A stretch of 64,000 nt of DNA from positions 620,001 through 684,000 of the forward strand of contig NC_088941.1 of the NCBI RefSeq assembly GCF_033473495.1, written 5' to 3'. Positions 22,365 through 33,788 of this stretch are shown in pieces. The notes beneath the pieces are model-generated. The model had not been told where the DNA came from, did not search any database, and saw only the letters and a program-made list of their open reading frames with translations. Position 1 is the stretch's first letter, and each line of letters begins with the position of its first letter. The position numbers and the translations under genes are program-made. The DNA is from Cercospora beticola. Its lineage: Eukaryota; Ascomycota; Dothideomycetes; Mycosphaerellales; Mycosphaerellaceae.

Positions 22365-23392
22365 ATGCCTTCTCGTACATCAGACGCCCAGCTCTCGTTC
22401 AAGCAGGTGCATGACACATTTGCAGCCGAAGTCGAGGGAATGAAATGGGATCTCCCGGTTCCAGAATCTATTCTTGACGAGATCAAAGCCGGGGCTGATA
22501 AATATGGCGTGTTAATCTTTCGCGAGGCCAACTTGAACAATGACGAGCATATCCGCTTCTCGAAACAGCTTGGCGACCTCATGGACGTCAAAGCTCATAT
22601 CAAGGCTGGCAGAGTGATGCGGTTCCCCGAAACACCAGAGATCTTTGACGTCTCGAACTTGGACGACAAAGGAGAAATCGTGACTGATGCAGACCCGGCT
22701 CGCAGGGAAGGCAACAAGGGCAACTTCATCTGGCATGCCGATATGGCATATGACCCGCAGCGAGCTAAATACTCAATGCTGCGTGCCGTTGAGCTTCCAC
22801 CACCAGGGACTGGCGGTGAAACAAAATACATCGATTCGCGCACTGCGTATGCCGACTTACCCCAGGAAACGAAAGATGAGATTGAGCCAATGATCACGAA
22901 CAACTCGCTCTTCCACAATCGCAAGCTCGCAAGCCCTGAGTTCTTCAAGAATCTCGAACCTTTGGATCACCCGATGGCGCGTTACAAGCTGGTGTATCCA
23001 CACGAAGGCGACGGGCGAAAGAATTTGTATTTGACTACCTATGCGCATCACCTGGATGGCAAGACTCAGGAAGAGAGTCAACCTATCTTCGACAAGCTCT
23101 GGGACCATCTGACACAGGACAAATATGTTGTGAGTCTCTCATGTGATCCCCGACCATCAATTCGGATAACTGACTGACAATGCTCTTTCAGCACACTGTA
23201 CACTGGAAGAACAATGGCGACCTTGTTCTTTGGGACAACACTGGTGTGCTTCATAAAGCTACTGCTACCGGCTCTTACACGACTCAGTATCGTCGGGATA
23301 TGCGGAGGACCACAACCAAGGACAGCGGCAAGTATGGTTGGGGCGAGAATGAGGTTGGCGCAACATGGAGGACCGGAATTCCGCAGAAGTGA
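22365..23392 (+). CDS. TauD/TfdA-family Fe(II)/2-oxoglutarate dioxygenase 2
   Basis: Exons 22365-23129 and 23192-23392 (intron GTGAGT...TTTCAG) give 321 aa. Iron ligands: FIWHADMAYD (His124, Asp126) and GVLHKATA (His276), with the Arg-rich YRRDMRRTT that binds 2-oxoglutarate. The overall pattern (IRFSKQLGDL, RFPETPEIFDVSNLD, AVELPPPGTGGETKYIDSRTAY) is that of alpha-ketoglutarate-dependent 2,4-D dioxygenase-like fungal proteins. It has no presequence, unlike dioxygenase 1, so the two should work in different compartments or on different substrates. Substrate unknown. Confidence 0.9.
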
Positions 23393-23570
23393 TGAGTTCA
23401 GCACTAGACTGACCTCAGTCACTTTGCTGTTGCTTCTTCTGAGCAGAAGTGATAAGCTCTTGCATTCATTCAAATAGTAGCCCATGTATAGCATGACTTT
23501 ACGATATGGCTCGATGAAACCATGCGAAGTCGTTGGATCCTGTTCAAGGGGTTTGAGGTTGGAGGCGCTG

Positions 23571-25973
23571 TCATGAACCAGGATTCGCATTCCTGTCAGT
23601 CTCGAGACCAAGAGCTAGCCAGTCCATCAGATTTCCTTCGGCGTCCATGGTCAGCTCGTCAGCAAATATGTTACCTAGCATCGGGTCGTTGTCAAAGGTA
23701 CAGGTAGCAGCTTCGAGTCTCGGGGTATGTCCATGGAACGTGCCGGGGCCCATAGCTGATGTCAAATGATTTGTCCCGGGTACCACATTCCCGTTGCGCA
23801 CGAAGCGGACATTGTCTGTCAACAAGTCGTCGTACATGCCCGACAGAATTGTTCCTTGAACAGTCTTGGATAGAGTCCAACACATTCTAGTGGCAACTGG
23901 GTAGTGCACTCGAGCTGAGTGAAGAATGCTACGCAATGTTTCCAACCATGAACGAGGAGAAACTTCGATACCTTGTGATTGCGAGTTGTGGTTGTGTAGA
24001 ACGTGCGAAACCAGCACTGCCGATGCAACGTACATGTTGTCGAGCATGACAGTGACAATGTTTTCCACGCCATAGGTGTCGTGATATGTGGATACCAGTC
24101 GAGCGATCGCGATAGCGTTGCCTAGCATCTCCTGGCAAGGTTGATGCATCTTAGAGCTTTCGCGCTGATCAGCAGCCCTGACCGAGGCCTGAGAATCTCT
24201 TCTGATAGATTCGCTGGCTTTCTTCAAAAGCCCCCTAGACACAATTTGTGCCCCGTGAAACTGAATATTTAGAGCATACGCAGATGGCGAAAGATCGAAC
24301 GCACGGTCCAAGTCAGTCGCTGTCAAGTCCTCTGGTAAACTGTCAAAACGCTGCTTGAGGCGTCTGTCTAGCGCTCTGAGCCTGTCGAGAGTGGTGGGTT
24401 CCAGATCTGATGTAGTCAACAATAGCTCGGTAGCTTCAGAAACATCCGTGCAAAGGCCAACCCAGTGTTCTACGGTAGGAGTGCCTTTCCATCCTCCTGT
24501 AACTAAGCGTTGGTGAGCGACTGCGACCATAGCAGTTGGAATCGCACTAGGGCGTCCCATGTACATGCTCCACAATTTGTCATAGACATGGGTAGCAAGG
24601 AGGAGATCGTGTCTTTCGAACGCCTCAGATGTCGAAATTTTACCCTCAGCTACGAGCGCGTCACAGCTCGCAGTCAAGCCCAGGTCGAAGACCAAACGAC
24701 ACGCAATGCCACTATAGATGTAACCTAGGCGGTTCCGGCCTCTGGTGGCTTCAAAATCACTAAGGAGAAGGAATCCCTGTAGGGAGGCAATGTTCGGATT
24801 GCTCATTTCTTCGAGAATCTCTTCTTTCGCGCGATCTGCATATTGAGTGCCCGACTTTCGTAGGTCCTGAGAAGTAGACATACGTGATGCGCAAGCCAGG
24901 ACGGCATTTTCCAGAAACTTGGAGTAGCGTTGAACTCTTACCCCTGACACGCGTCCAGCTTCGAATGAGGCTTGGTTGACGACCGAAGTGGACAAGAGCT
25001 GTGCGCGGAAGAATATCTGAAGCAGAAAGTCTTTCCGAGGCGCGGCATCAAGTTTCAAATTGCTTCCACGGGCAGTGTTCCTAGGCTCGGGATCCTCTAA
25101 AGGATACAACTCATGGTCTTTGAGATACCGCTGGGAAGTAGGACCATAGAATCTTGATTGGCCGGGCAGAAGCATGTCCAGATGCTCGTCCTGTTCGCTC
25201 GCTGGTGTCAATTGGGTGGCGGGCATATCAAAGGGCTCCAGAGGCCGGGATTGCGGACGAGCTTGCTCCTGAGGCAGAACAGTGACTACATTCGCTGGCG
25301 ACGTAGATGTCTGAGCTCGTTGAGACACCGGGGATGCTAAAGCAGCGACACTGGAAACCCGTGGTCGTACGAGGATGTTGGACTCATCTTCCATGACTAC
25401 CTCATCCGGGTAGAATGATGGGACTTCGCCACCATCCGTCACTTGGTACGACTGGTCATTACCATCAAGCGCGTCGATGGGAGATGATGCATGAGCGTGA
25501 GCGTTGCCTGAGGATACTGTATTGGCAGGAAAAGCATGATCGGTCTCCTCCGGCTCATCTTCCGGCCGCTGTGCTTGCTGGGCGAGGGCAGATTCTAGTC
25601 GCCGAATCCGAGCCTGCAAAGCGTCGAAGTGGGCCCGGGATCCGTGTCTGCACAATCGCGTGTCAGTCTTTACCAATGATCAGACAATCTGATGTCTTGG
25701 TGAATGGCATCTTGTGCAAGACTTACTTCCTGCCGTCGCCCGTTTCGCTGACGGTACAGGACACCTGAAGAGACGTACATGATTCGCATGCCCGGCCCGG
25801 CGCAAGACCATTGCACTACACCACATAACGTCAGTTCGTTGTTCTCAGCTTGTGGCCGGCCTTTGGGCATCGGTGTTCACCTTGATCTTACGCTGGCGAC
25901 ATCGAACACAGGCTTGAGAAGCACGGGGGTTACCTCTTCTCCCGGTGCTACGATTACTTTGAGCATCTGCCAT
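23571..25973 (-). CDS. Zn2Cys6 transcription factor with fungal-specific domain (likely cluster regulator)
   Basis: Exons 25973-25881, 25815-25727 and 25647-23571 give 752 aa. The zinc cluster is split by the first intron: CVRCRQRKIK is followed by CNGLAPGRACESC and then TSLQVSC, i.e. C-x2-C-x6-C-x8-C-x2-C-x6-C. A short coiled coil follows (FDALQARIRRLESALAQQ). The middle contains the fungal-specific transcription factor domain: LLQIFFRAQ, a helical stretch with SLQGFLLLSDFEATRGRNR, and LWSMYMGRPSAI. It is the only DNA-binding regulator inside the cluster, so pathway control is likely (inference). Binding would be to CGG-type half sites. Confidence 0.92.
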
Positions 25974-27000
25974 GACGGCGACAAAGCTGCCACGATATTG
26001 CCCCGGTCATAAGTGAAGTGCAACCATGTCCTCTGCAACGTGAGCTGCGACTTGACCACTCAGTGAGTTCTCATTTCGCCGCTGACATGGGTTTAGCCGA
26101 CCCTTCCCCGCATTTGCTTAGGGACTAGTCTGAACGGTGCCACCCTTTTCTCACTTCATCTGTCTTATAAGACCCAAACATTCATCGTCCTGCGAACGAG
26201 ATCTATCGTGGTCATCGCACTTGCAGATGCGCTGTTGCATAGAAGTACCGAAGCTATTCTGCTGGCAAGACTGAGCACTGAAATTCCCTGATCAGTAATA
26301 TGCGTTACCGGCTCCCCATCCTCCTGATCGGCCAAACGCGGCGCAAACTAATTCCAACGATCGTCAAGCTGCAGAAGATTTAGACCCTGCTTAAATCCGA
26401 CGCACAGGGCGGACAAAACTCCCGAGCACGAGGCTTCAAGCTTCTCTTTGGAGATGTATCCGGTGTGCGAAAAGGTCGATCGCACAGAACATACCTTACG
26501 GGAGTTGTCGATCCGCCACGACGCTTGACGCCAAGGGTATGGGATCAACAGCGATATCCCCGACGTGCCAGACTAACCATAGCTTGGAAGCGGAGCGCTT
26601 ATTACCACCCTATCGAGCGCTTGCAAATCAGCCATTCAACGCAGAGTCGCTCGCACCAAAAGGCATAAAAGCAAGACCAGCAAGCCATCACGGCGTGAAT
26701 AGGTGAAGATCAGCATTTTGTAAGTGGAAAGCACCGCGACTTCCCCGCTTGGCTGCAGAATCCCAATATCTTGGAAAGACCATCCAAAGCCACGCACGTC
26801 TAGCAGTGTGGCAGTAGGCCTCGGAAAAAGCACCCGCGCTATCAAACTGCGAATGCGGTATACGCGTGGTCAATAGTGCTGGTGTGCACCAGATGGCTAT
26901 ATAAACAGTGATCGTCTCTCCCTGTTTGTGACAGAGTCGAAGTTGTGAATCTTGCAAAGTCTCAGCAGAACAATACCGCAAACACTCCAACAACATCAAT
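25974..27000. other. Long divergent intergenic region (regulator / secreted protein)
   Basis: About 1 kb without a supported gene between the regulator (reading -) and the secreted protein (reading +). A TATA-type box lies near its right end. No repeats seen. Confidence 0.5.
26898..26905 (+). promoter_or_regulatory. TATA box of the secreted-protein gene
   Basis: TATATAAA about 96-103 bases before the ATG at 27001, the usual spacing for a fungal promoter. Confidence 0.55.
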
Positions 27001-27866
27001 ATGCACTCCCTTTTCTCCTTTGCCTCATTGGCACTTCTGGCCTCTACGGCCTCCGCCCTGTGTCCAACTGACATTCGCATCCAATCTTCAAACCAGGTCG
27101 CCATTGGTAAGAAGAGTTCCGCTCAGTACATCGGAATGGCGTGCTGACATCTTGCGTGTTCAGCCTACAACGCTCAAGGCCTTGGTAACTCAGCACGAGA
27201 GTTCGAGAAGGTCCCGTGGGGTTCTCCAAACCGCGCTGGCACATGTCTCACAACCATGTGAGTACGATCGACGTAGGACGACTACCAACAGCATCTGACA
27301 CTATCTCCAGCATCCCTAATGGCCTTGGCTGTGCTATCCCGGTTGCAACCACGGGCGCTGGTACCTACCAATTTGCTGGTAAGCACAAAGCTTCATCAAT
27401 GTACAACTAGACTTTTACTGACCATTCGTAGTCGAAACCCGACAAGTCTTCAATCAATTGAACGTCACCGAGATCGTCCGTATGTCAACCCGGTATCTCA
27501 CCAAATGGTTCATTCACATTTCTAACTTCGTCCCAGCATTCAACAACGGAACCGTTTTGCTCAGTGTCGAAATCAGAGTTGGTGCCCGCGAGTTTGTTCC
27601 TGTACGTCCACGATATTCTCTGAACTCACAACATCGTTGAACAATGCTAACTTTGACTACAGCTTCCTGTCACCTTCCACGGATACGTCTACATGGACTA
27701 CAACGATGACTGCCGCATCTACTCTGCACGAGCTTATGCCGACGTCCCAACCTCTGTCCTCGGACAGCTTGTTGCCATCGGTGCTCCAGGCGGTGGCCTC
27801 GGCCCTGTCTGCCAGCAGCTCCCTATTGGAGGTCAGAAGCGTGACGCGACCTTGTTCTCGGCATAG
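27001..27866 (+). CDS. Small secreted protein of unknown function
   Basis: Six short exons (27001-27106, 27164-27257, 27311-27378, 27432-27479, 27537-27601, 27663-27866) give 194 aa; all five introns are GT-AG and every junction keeps frame. The N-terminus MHSLFSFASLALLASTASA is a clean signal peptide with an Ala-x-Ala cleavage site. The mature part (~175 aa) has five Cys, one possible N-glycosylation site in NNGT, and a dibasic KR nine residues before the end. I do not recognise a family; the second half (YMDYNDDCRIYSARAYADV) faintly recalls an NTF2/SnoaL-like barrel but I would not rely on that. It is the only secreted product in the cluster and may be unrelated to the pathway. Confidence 0.8.
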
Positions 27867-28493
27867 GTCAAGAATGGCCCAAGGCCGACAGCCTTCGTGT
27901 TTATTTCTTTCTGATGGATAACGACTTGACCACTTGTGCAGCGTGGCCTTGGCAGCCCGATGCTGGCTGACTGCGGAGGAATAATGCACCAGTATGCACA
28001 GTGTGCTATGTAGCAAGACTTTGCCTCCAAAGTTGAATGAAAGCCATGGACGTTCTTATCCTTTAGTCAGCCACACGCAAATCTCTTCACTTTCATTCTG
28101 CCCATCCTATCCTGCTATGCTGCGCTGCTGCTGCTCTAAACCTGAGCAGCAGAGAGGAAGCCACACAGCTGCGATACGGTCGTCAGTGTGCTGCAGTCAC
28201 AATAACCGATCTCTTACACCCCAATGCCTTGAGAGAACATTTTTGATATAATTTTTTACACCTGCAATGTCCAGGCTCAGATGGCCCAATCTCGCTTTCA
28301 TCGATGCAGACTATTGTTGACGGAAAATAGTGCCGCACGTGGTCTTTCATGTCGCAAGTGATCTTTCAGCAGATCCCTTCTGACTCCGACTTTTCAGATT
28401 TTCAGAGGCTCTCTTTTGACAGGACTGCGCCGTACAAGAACGCTGTCCCTTCTTGCAGATGCTCCGACGGCAGCACATCGCCAGCGACCGAAC
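27867..28493. other. Intergenic, upstream of the crotonase gene
   Basis: About 630 bases. The crotonase frame stays open up to 28416 but without an ATG before 28494. No other supported feature. Confidence 0.45.
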
Positions 28494-29363
28494 ATGTCGT
28501 CCGCAAACAAAAGACTTGATCAAGTCAACAATCACATAAATCAAGGAAGTGCGCAAAGTGCAAACGAGCCACCGAGAATACTGTGTGAAGTCAAAGAACA
28601 TAGACCAGGTCACCATGTCGCAACACTCATCCTAGGGGATCCGAACAAGTTGAACCTCATGAGCAGTCGACTATTCGAAGAACTGACTCAACACTGCCGG
28701 AACTTGAGCAAAAATGGGAAACTTCGCGCTGTGGTTCTCACAGGCAATTCTGGAAGCAAAAAGCCAGCATTCGTGGGAGGAGCGGAACTGTCAGAAGTGA
28801 GCAGCTTGTCTACAGCGGAAGAGGCGGGAGCATACGTGACAAGGACAATGGATGCTTGTTCAGCAGTCAGTGCTCTCCCGGTTCCTGTCATCGCACGCGT
28901 ACACGGACTAGCAATCGGGGCGGGCGTACAACTGATGGCTTCGTGTGATCTCAGAGTCGCGTCCAAAACGAGCAGGTTCGCAATGCCTGAAGCGAAGGTT
29001 GGTCTTCCGAGTGCAATCCAGACGGCTTTACTTCCGGGCCTGATTGGGTGGGGCAATACAAGACGACTCTTGTATCTTGCTGAGGTGCTCTCTGCGGACA
29101 AGGCTCGAGAATGGGGACTTGTGGAGGAGGTAGTCCAAGACGAGGCCGAATTGGACAGCGTGGTCGATGAGTGGGTCAAGAAAATCGTCGATATGCCGCC
29201 GGAAAACATGCGACGACAGAAAAAGCTCGTCGCCTTGTGGGAGCAGTGTACAGTACAGGAAGGTATTCTTGCAGGCGTGGATGCAATGAGGGACACGTTT
29301 GTGGACGGTGGAAAGGAGACTCAAGCTCATATGAGGAAATTCCTGCACAAATCAGAGAAGTGA
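28494..29363 (+). CDS. Enoyl-CoA hydratase/isomerase family (crotonase) protein
   Basis: Intronless, 289 aa from the first ATG (28494; the open frame before it begins with TTG). Crotonase landmarks: FVGGAELSEV (oxyanion loop, GGAEL), HGLAIGAGVQLMASCDLRVAS (second oxyanion Gly), and RFAMPEAKVGLPS with the catalytic Glu equivalent to Glu164 of rat hydratase. The other catalytic Glu (Glu144, normally in GCELAM) is Gln here (GVQLMA), so a different reaction such as isomerase, lyase or hydrolase is possible. No C-terminal PTS1 (ends KSEK). With the ligase and thiolase it completes part of a CoA-linked chain-shortening route; no acyl-CoA oxidase or dehydrogenase is in the window. Confidence 0.88.
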   Translation: MSSANKRLDQVNNHINQGSAQSANEPPRILCEVKEHRPGHHVATLILGDPNKLNLMSSRLFEELTQHCRNLSKNGKLRAVVLTGNSGSKKPAFVGGAELSEVSSLSTAEEAGAYVTRTMDACSAVSALPVPVIARVHGLAIGAGVQLMASCDLRVASKTSRFAMPEAKVGLPSAIQTALLPGLIGWGNTRRLLYLAEVLSADKAREWGLVEEVVQDEAELDSVVDEWVKKIVDMPPENMRRQKKLVALWEQCTVQEGILAGVDAMRDTFVDGGKETQAHMRKFLHKSEK

Positions 29364-30247
29364 AGCATGGCGCACGCGGTAAAATCATGATACTAAGGCC
29401 AATACCTCTGGCGCATGATGGCCGCTGCGTTTGTCTTGGGTTCAGGGGCGAGTTTCACGAACTACTGCCTGCAGCACGCTTTCCAGAGGCTACAGACTGG
29501 CAAGAACTGCAGGACACACAGACTTGTCACACAGTGACCTCGCGCACGGCTCAGCGCTATATTTGACGAGCTTGGGTACCCTTCATTGATCCGAAAGTCT
29601 GTCCGAAAACATTGTGCAGGTACTGGCAGGTCTTGAATAATACGCTGGTCCAGTGAGTGAGCTCATAAGCCATCAGGTGGAGGGTTCAGCCAGCCATCGA
29701 GCTGCTGTAGGGTTCTCCAGGATGATCTGGAGCAGGTCTTGAATACGATAGCTTTGACATTGAGTACATTTGAACAGATGTTGTTCGTGAGATTGCAAAA
29801 GGGCAACATCGCCAACAGTGGTTGCTGACTAATCAAGCACGATCAATTTTGGAATCTCCTGGTCGAAGCTTTCATTTATTTCCTCCAATGCGCTTCCCCC
29901 AAACAGACTTGCCTGTGTTGTCAACGTCTCACGCGACAACCACGCCGACATCCACTTTCTTCACAATCTCAGAGAGAAGACTGCATAACACTGAACATCA
30001 AGTGCTCTGCACGCATATCTATGATGTGTGCAATGTCGACCGAGCCGTCCGTAGCCCAGAGGTGGCTCTTTTCCGTCGCATTTCCGGGTCAGTAACATGG
30101 CGGGACCGCACTTCCGACGAAGGCGACTCGAGAGGGGCGTGATGCTGTATAGCAGCAGGTGAAGTGTACTATTATAGGTTGAATATCGCTCTGCTATTGG
30201 CTTGAACACATTACTCAACGACCTGTAGCAAATTCAGCTTTGTCACC
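29364..30247. other. Intergenic, promoter of BVMO 3
   Basis: About 880 bases between two + genes with no supported ORF, repeat or RNA. Likely crotonase 3' UTR and BVMO 3 promoter. Confidence 0.45.
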
Positions 30248-32042
30248 ATGTCGCCTCCTACTGAGCTCGACTGCCTCATCATCGGGGCCGGATTCGGAGG
30301 ATGTTACCAACTCAAGCTTCTGCGTGATGCAGGTTTCTCGACCAAAATTGTCGATGCTGCGTCTAGCATCGGAGGCGTGTGGGCATGGAACAAGTACCCC
30401 GGAGCACGCGTCGATGTGGAAATGCCATATTATGGTTACTCCGACCCGGCTGTCTGGTCGACATGGAACTGGACAGAGCGTTACCCTGGCCAAGTCGAGA
30501 TCTCGGCATATTTTGAACATGTTGCCAAAGTCTGGGATCTTCATAAGGATGTCCAGCTCGGCGTGAGAATCGTCAGCGCAACGTATGTTCAAAATGAGAA
30601 CGGGCCTCGATGGGAAGTGGTTGCACAGAATGGAGACAGCTATGTGGCAAAATATCTCATTTGCGGAACTGGCACTTCGTTCAAGCGACACATCCCACCT
30701 TGGGAAGGCTTCGACAGCTATCAAGGAACAATCCACCACTCTTCCCTCTGGCCAGACGGCGTTGATCTGCGCAACAAACGCATCGCTATCATCGGAGCCG
30801 GCTCAACTGGCGTCCAAATAGTCCAAGAATCAGCCAAAGTATCATCCAAGGTTACGCATTTCATCCGCACACCCAACATAGCACTACCCATGCGTCAACG
30901 CCAAATCTCGCGGGAAGAACTCTACGCCTACAAACCCATTTTCCAGCACGTCCTCTCAGCTTGCCGCACAACCCCCGCTGGTCTTCCCACGACAAACACC
31001 GGAATCAAAACATTCGACATCAGCGAATCCGAGCGCCGCGAATTATTCGAGGAAATGTGGGAGCGAGGAGGCTTTAACTGGTCCATCGGCGGACTTGCCG
31101 ACACATTGACAGATGAAGCAGCGAACCGAGCAGCATACGATTTCTGGGCAGAGAAGACACGACCTCGAATCAAGAATCCTCAAAAGCGTGATCTCTTGGC
31201 TCCACTGGAACCCCCGTATTATATTCTGACGAAACGCCCGAGTCTGGAGCAGGACTATTACGAGATGAGTGATCGGGATAATGTTGATATTACGAATTCG
31301 CCTATTCAACGATTTACCAAGACTGGAATCGAGACTGCGGATGGGAAGTCTGAAGATTTCGATATTGTGGCGATATGCACAGGCTACGATGCTGTAACGG
31401 GTGGACTTATGACTATGAATATCAAAGGTGCGAATGGAGAGTACCTGCACGAGAAATGGTGAGTGCCTTAGTTTCCCCTATCACATTCCCCGCATCTACT
31501 GACAGATTTCGCATCGCAGGCGCGACGGTGTCACAACTTTCCTCGGTCTCACAGTCGAAGGCTTCCCCAATATGTTTATGCTTTATGGACCACAAGGTAA
31601 ACCATAGCTCACCTCTGTTGAAAGATTCTAAACTAACGAACCTACCTTCAGCCCCAACATCTCTAACTAACGGCCCACCTTTCCTCGAGCTCGAATGCGA
31701 ATGGGTACGAGACGTTCTCGAGCGAATGCGAACAGAAAATCTCTCGACGATCGATGCGAAGCGCGAGAAAGCCGAAGCATGGCGAGACCAAGTGCTACAG
31801 CTTGCTGAAGGGACACTTGCTATTCATACGAATTCTTGGTTAGTATTTCCTTCCCGTTTCCACGAACCTCGTTCCCTTGCTGGATCTGAGACTGACTTGT
31901 TGGTAGGTACATGGGCGCCAACGTACCAGGCAAAAAGCGAGAGTATCTGCTTTATCTTGGAGGTGTTCCAATGTGGCATGATGCATGCCGTGAAGCGATT
32001 AAAGATTGGGAAGGGTTTCGTGTTGAGCAGGCAAAACTGTGA
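30248..32042 (+). CDS. Baeyer-Villiger monooxygenase 3, cyclohexanone/cyclododecanone-monooxygenase type, PTS1
   Basis: Exons 30248-31458, 31520-31596, 31652-31838 and 31907-32042 give 536 aa, the size of bacterial cyclic-ketone BVMOs. FAD motif GAGFGG (13-18), then GGVWAWNKYPGARVDVE; BVMO fingerprint YQGTIHHSSLWP (158-169); NADPH motif GAGSTG (183-188); and NSWYMGANVPGKKRE near the end, all typical of the cyclohexanone-type clade. The protein ends in AKL, a canonical PTS1, so it should work in peroxisomes. It is thus a different class from BVMO 1 and 2. Predicted reaction: cyclic or aliphatic ketone plus NADPH and O2 to lactone or ester. Confidence 0.93.
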
Positions 32043-32456
32043 TTGACAGCGAGAATAAGTGCTTTGATCACATATTTTTTGTGCTGCTGAAAGACAAAAG
32101 TGCCAGAATGTGATCCTGGCTGTGCAAGTGTTGCGAGCAGAATCGTCGAGAGGCATCTTGGGTATCACAGGACCAGAGCGCTCGGGTATTCATGGTTCCA
32201 CAGAAAGATGCCCTGCCAGATGTGTTCAATAGCAAGTACACAGCAAACATATTCTCGAAAACGATTCAACGACTCAAATCGCTGAGAAGAACGTAAATGG
32301 CATTATCCATCTCATGCGTCGTAACTCACTGCAACTCTCATTCCACGTCCCATGGGCCATCTATTATATATCTCTAAGCCAGGCAAAATATACCCTTCAC
32401 CTGTATTGGAAAAGCGCCCTACACACCATCCTCACCATCCAGCCCAACAGACATCA
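32043..32456. other. Convergent intergenic gap BVMO 3 / SDR 2
   Basis: About 410 bases between two gene ends; nothing supported in it. Confidence 0.45.
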
Positions 32457-33498
32457 TCAATACGTCCCCGGAATCTGCGAAATCCTCCCCCCATCCACAA
32501 TTAACACATTCCCATTAACATACGCTCCCGCAGCCGAAGCAAGATACAACACCGTCCCCGCCATATCCGCCGAACTACCCAATCTCTCCGCCGGAATAAA
32601 TTTCCTATCATAAGCTCCCTCAACCGAAGGATCCTGTCCCTTGGAATCTCCCGCTCCAGCAATAATCCCCGCTGCAAGATCCGAAGGGAAAAGTCCAGGT
32701 GCTAAAGCGTTTACTCGAATTGAATAAGGTACAAAAGCACCGGAGAGACCTTTGACGAGATGTGTTGTGGCGGCTTTGGAGAGTGGGTAAGCTCCTATGG
32801 CGTTGGGGTTGCGCAGGTAGCCTGCTATGCTGCTTGTGACTAGGATTTGAGATTTGCGGCCAGGGCAGTTGGATCTTTGGTTTCCGGCGGAGAGGAGGGG
32901 GAGGAAGGTGAAGGAGGTGAAGGCTACGGCTGTTGTGTTGATTGCGAAGCAGTCTATACAGTTGGTCAGTATTTGAGATTGTAGCTTGGAATCACTTATG
33001 AAGTGGTCATTTCGATAGGTGGTGTTTGGGACATACCATTCCATTGCTCCATCCCCTGCTCAAGACCTAATCTCGCAAACTCTTCCACGCTTACATCTCC
33101 TGGCTTCGCAACTGGAGGAGAATACACCCCACTATTGCAAACCAAAAGATTCACAAAACCTATTTCGTTCTTGACTTGCTCGGCAACTTTCGAGAGACTT
33201 TCTTTTGATCCTACGTCGCCGACGATGGGAATCACGTTTCCGTTGACTCCGGCTTCGCGTGCAGCTTCTTCGAGCTTTTCTTTGCGTCGGCCGACGATGT
33301 ACACTTTTGCTGCTCCGTTCTTGGCGAAGGCTTTGGTCATCATGCGGCCGATTCCGGTCTGTGATTCTCGGTTTTAGTATGCTGTTTATGGCTGCGATAG
33401 GATCGTGGTCAAGGAAAGCGTACTCCTCCGCCGGTGATTACAATGACCATGCCGGCGACGCTGAATAGCTTGGCGGGATCTACTGTGTTGGGATCCAT
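32457..33498 (-). CDS. Short-chain dehydrogenase/reductase 2 (intact)
   Basis: Exons 33498-33424, 33358-33037 and 32953-32457 give 297 aa. Cofactor motif GGGTGIG spans the first intron; NSGVY replaces NNAG; catalytic Ser in LVTSSIAG, and YPLSK gives the intact YxxxK. C-terminal IRVNALAPG and VDGG are normal. NADP preference is suggested by the basic GRRKEKL after the second strand. It is the right-most gene that fits the catabolic cluster and is convergent with BVMO 3. It could oxidise a hydroxy intermediate or replace the inactive-looking SDR 1. A role outside the pathway is equally possible. Confidence 0.9.
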
Positions 33499-33788
33499 GA
33501 TTGAGGACCAGGTTCGCAAGGCTGGGATGAAGGTAATTGGATGCAGGACTTGCACGAGGTTGTTGTTCGTGTTGATGTGTAAGCTCGACTGAAGCTCCTA
33601 CTTCATGCGCGGCCTTGGCATCAAGGATGAGGCACGAACGGGCACTGAGTGGGAACATCGACAGAATTTCGTCATGCTCTTCATCCCCGAAAGGTGTGAC
33701 GTACAAGAAACATTGATAGTGCAGATAAGGGAGGTCACAGCGTAGCACTCGATAGGATGCGCGGAATAGTGATAATGTTACACGCTTC

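Noticed and set aside
28416..28493. Longer N-terminus for the crotonase
   Set aside because: The extension begins at TTG, not ATG, and looks unlike the family; the first ATG is 28494. The same reasoning was used for the F-box protein, the MFS at 47797, ALDH and the 52318 gene.
1308..33498. Secondary-metabolite biosynthesis cluster
   Set aside because: No PKS, NRPS, terpene cyclase, prenyltransferase or P450 is present; the enzymes fit degradation better.
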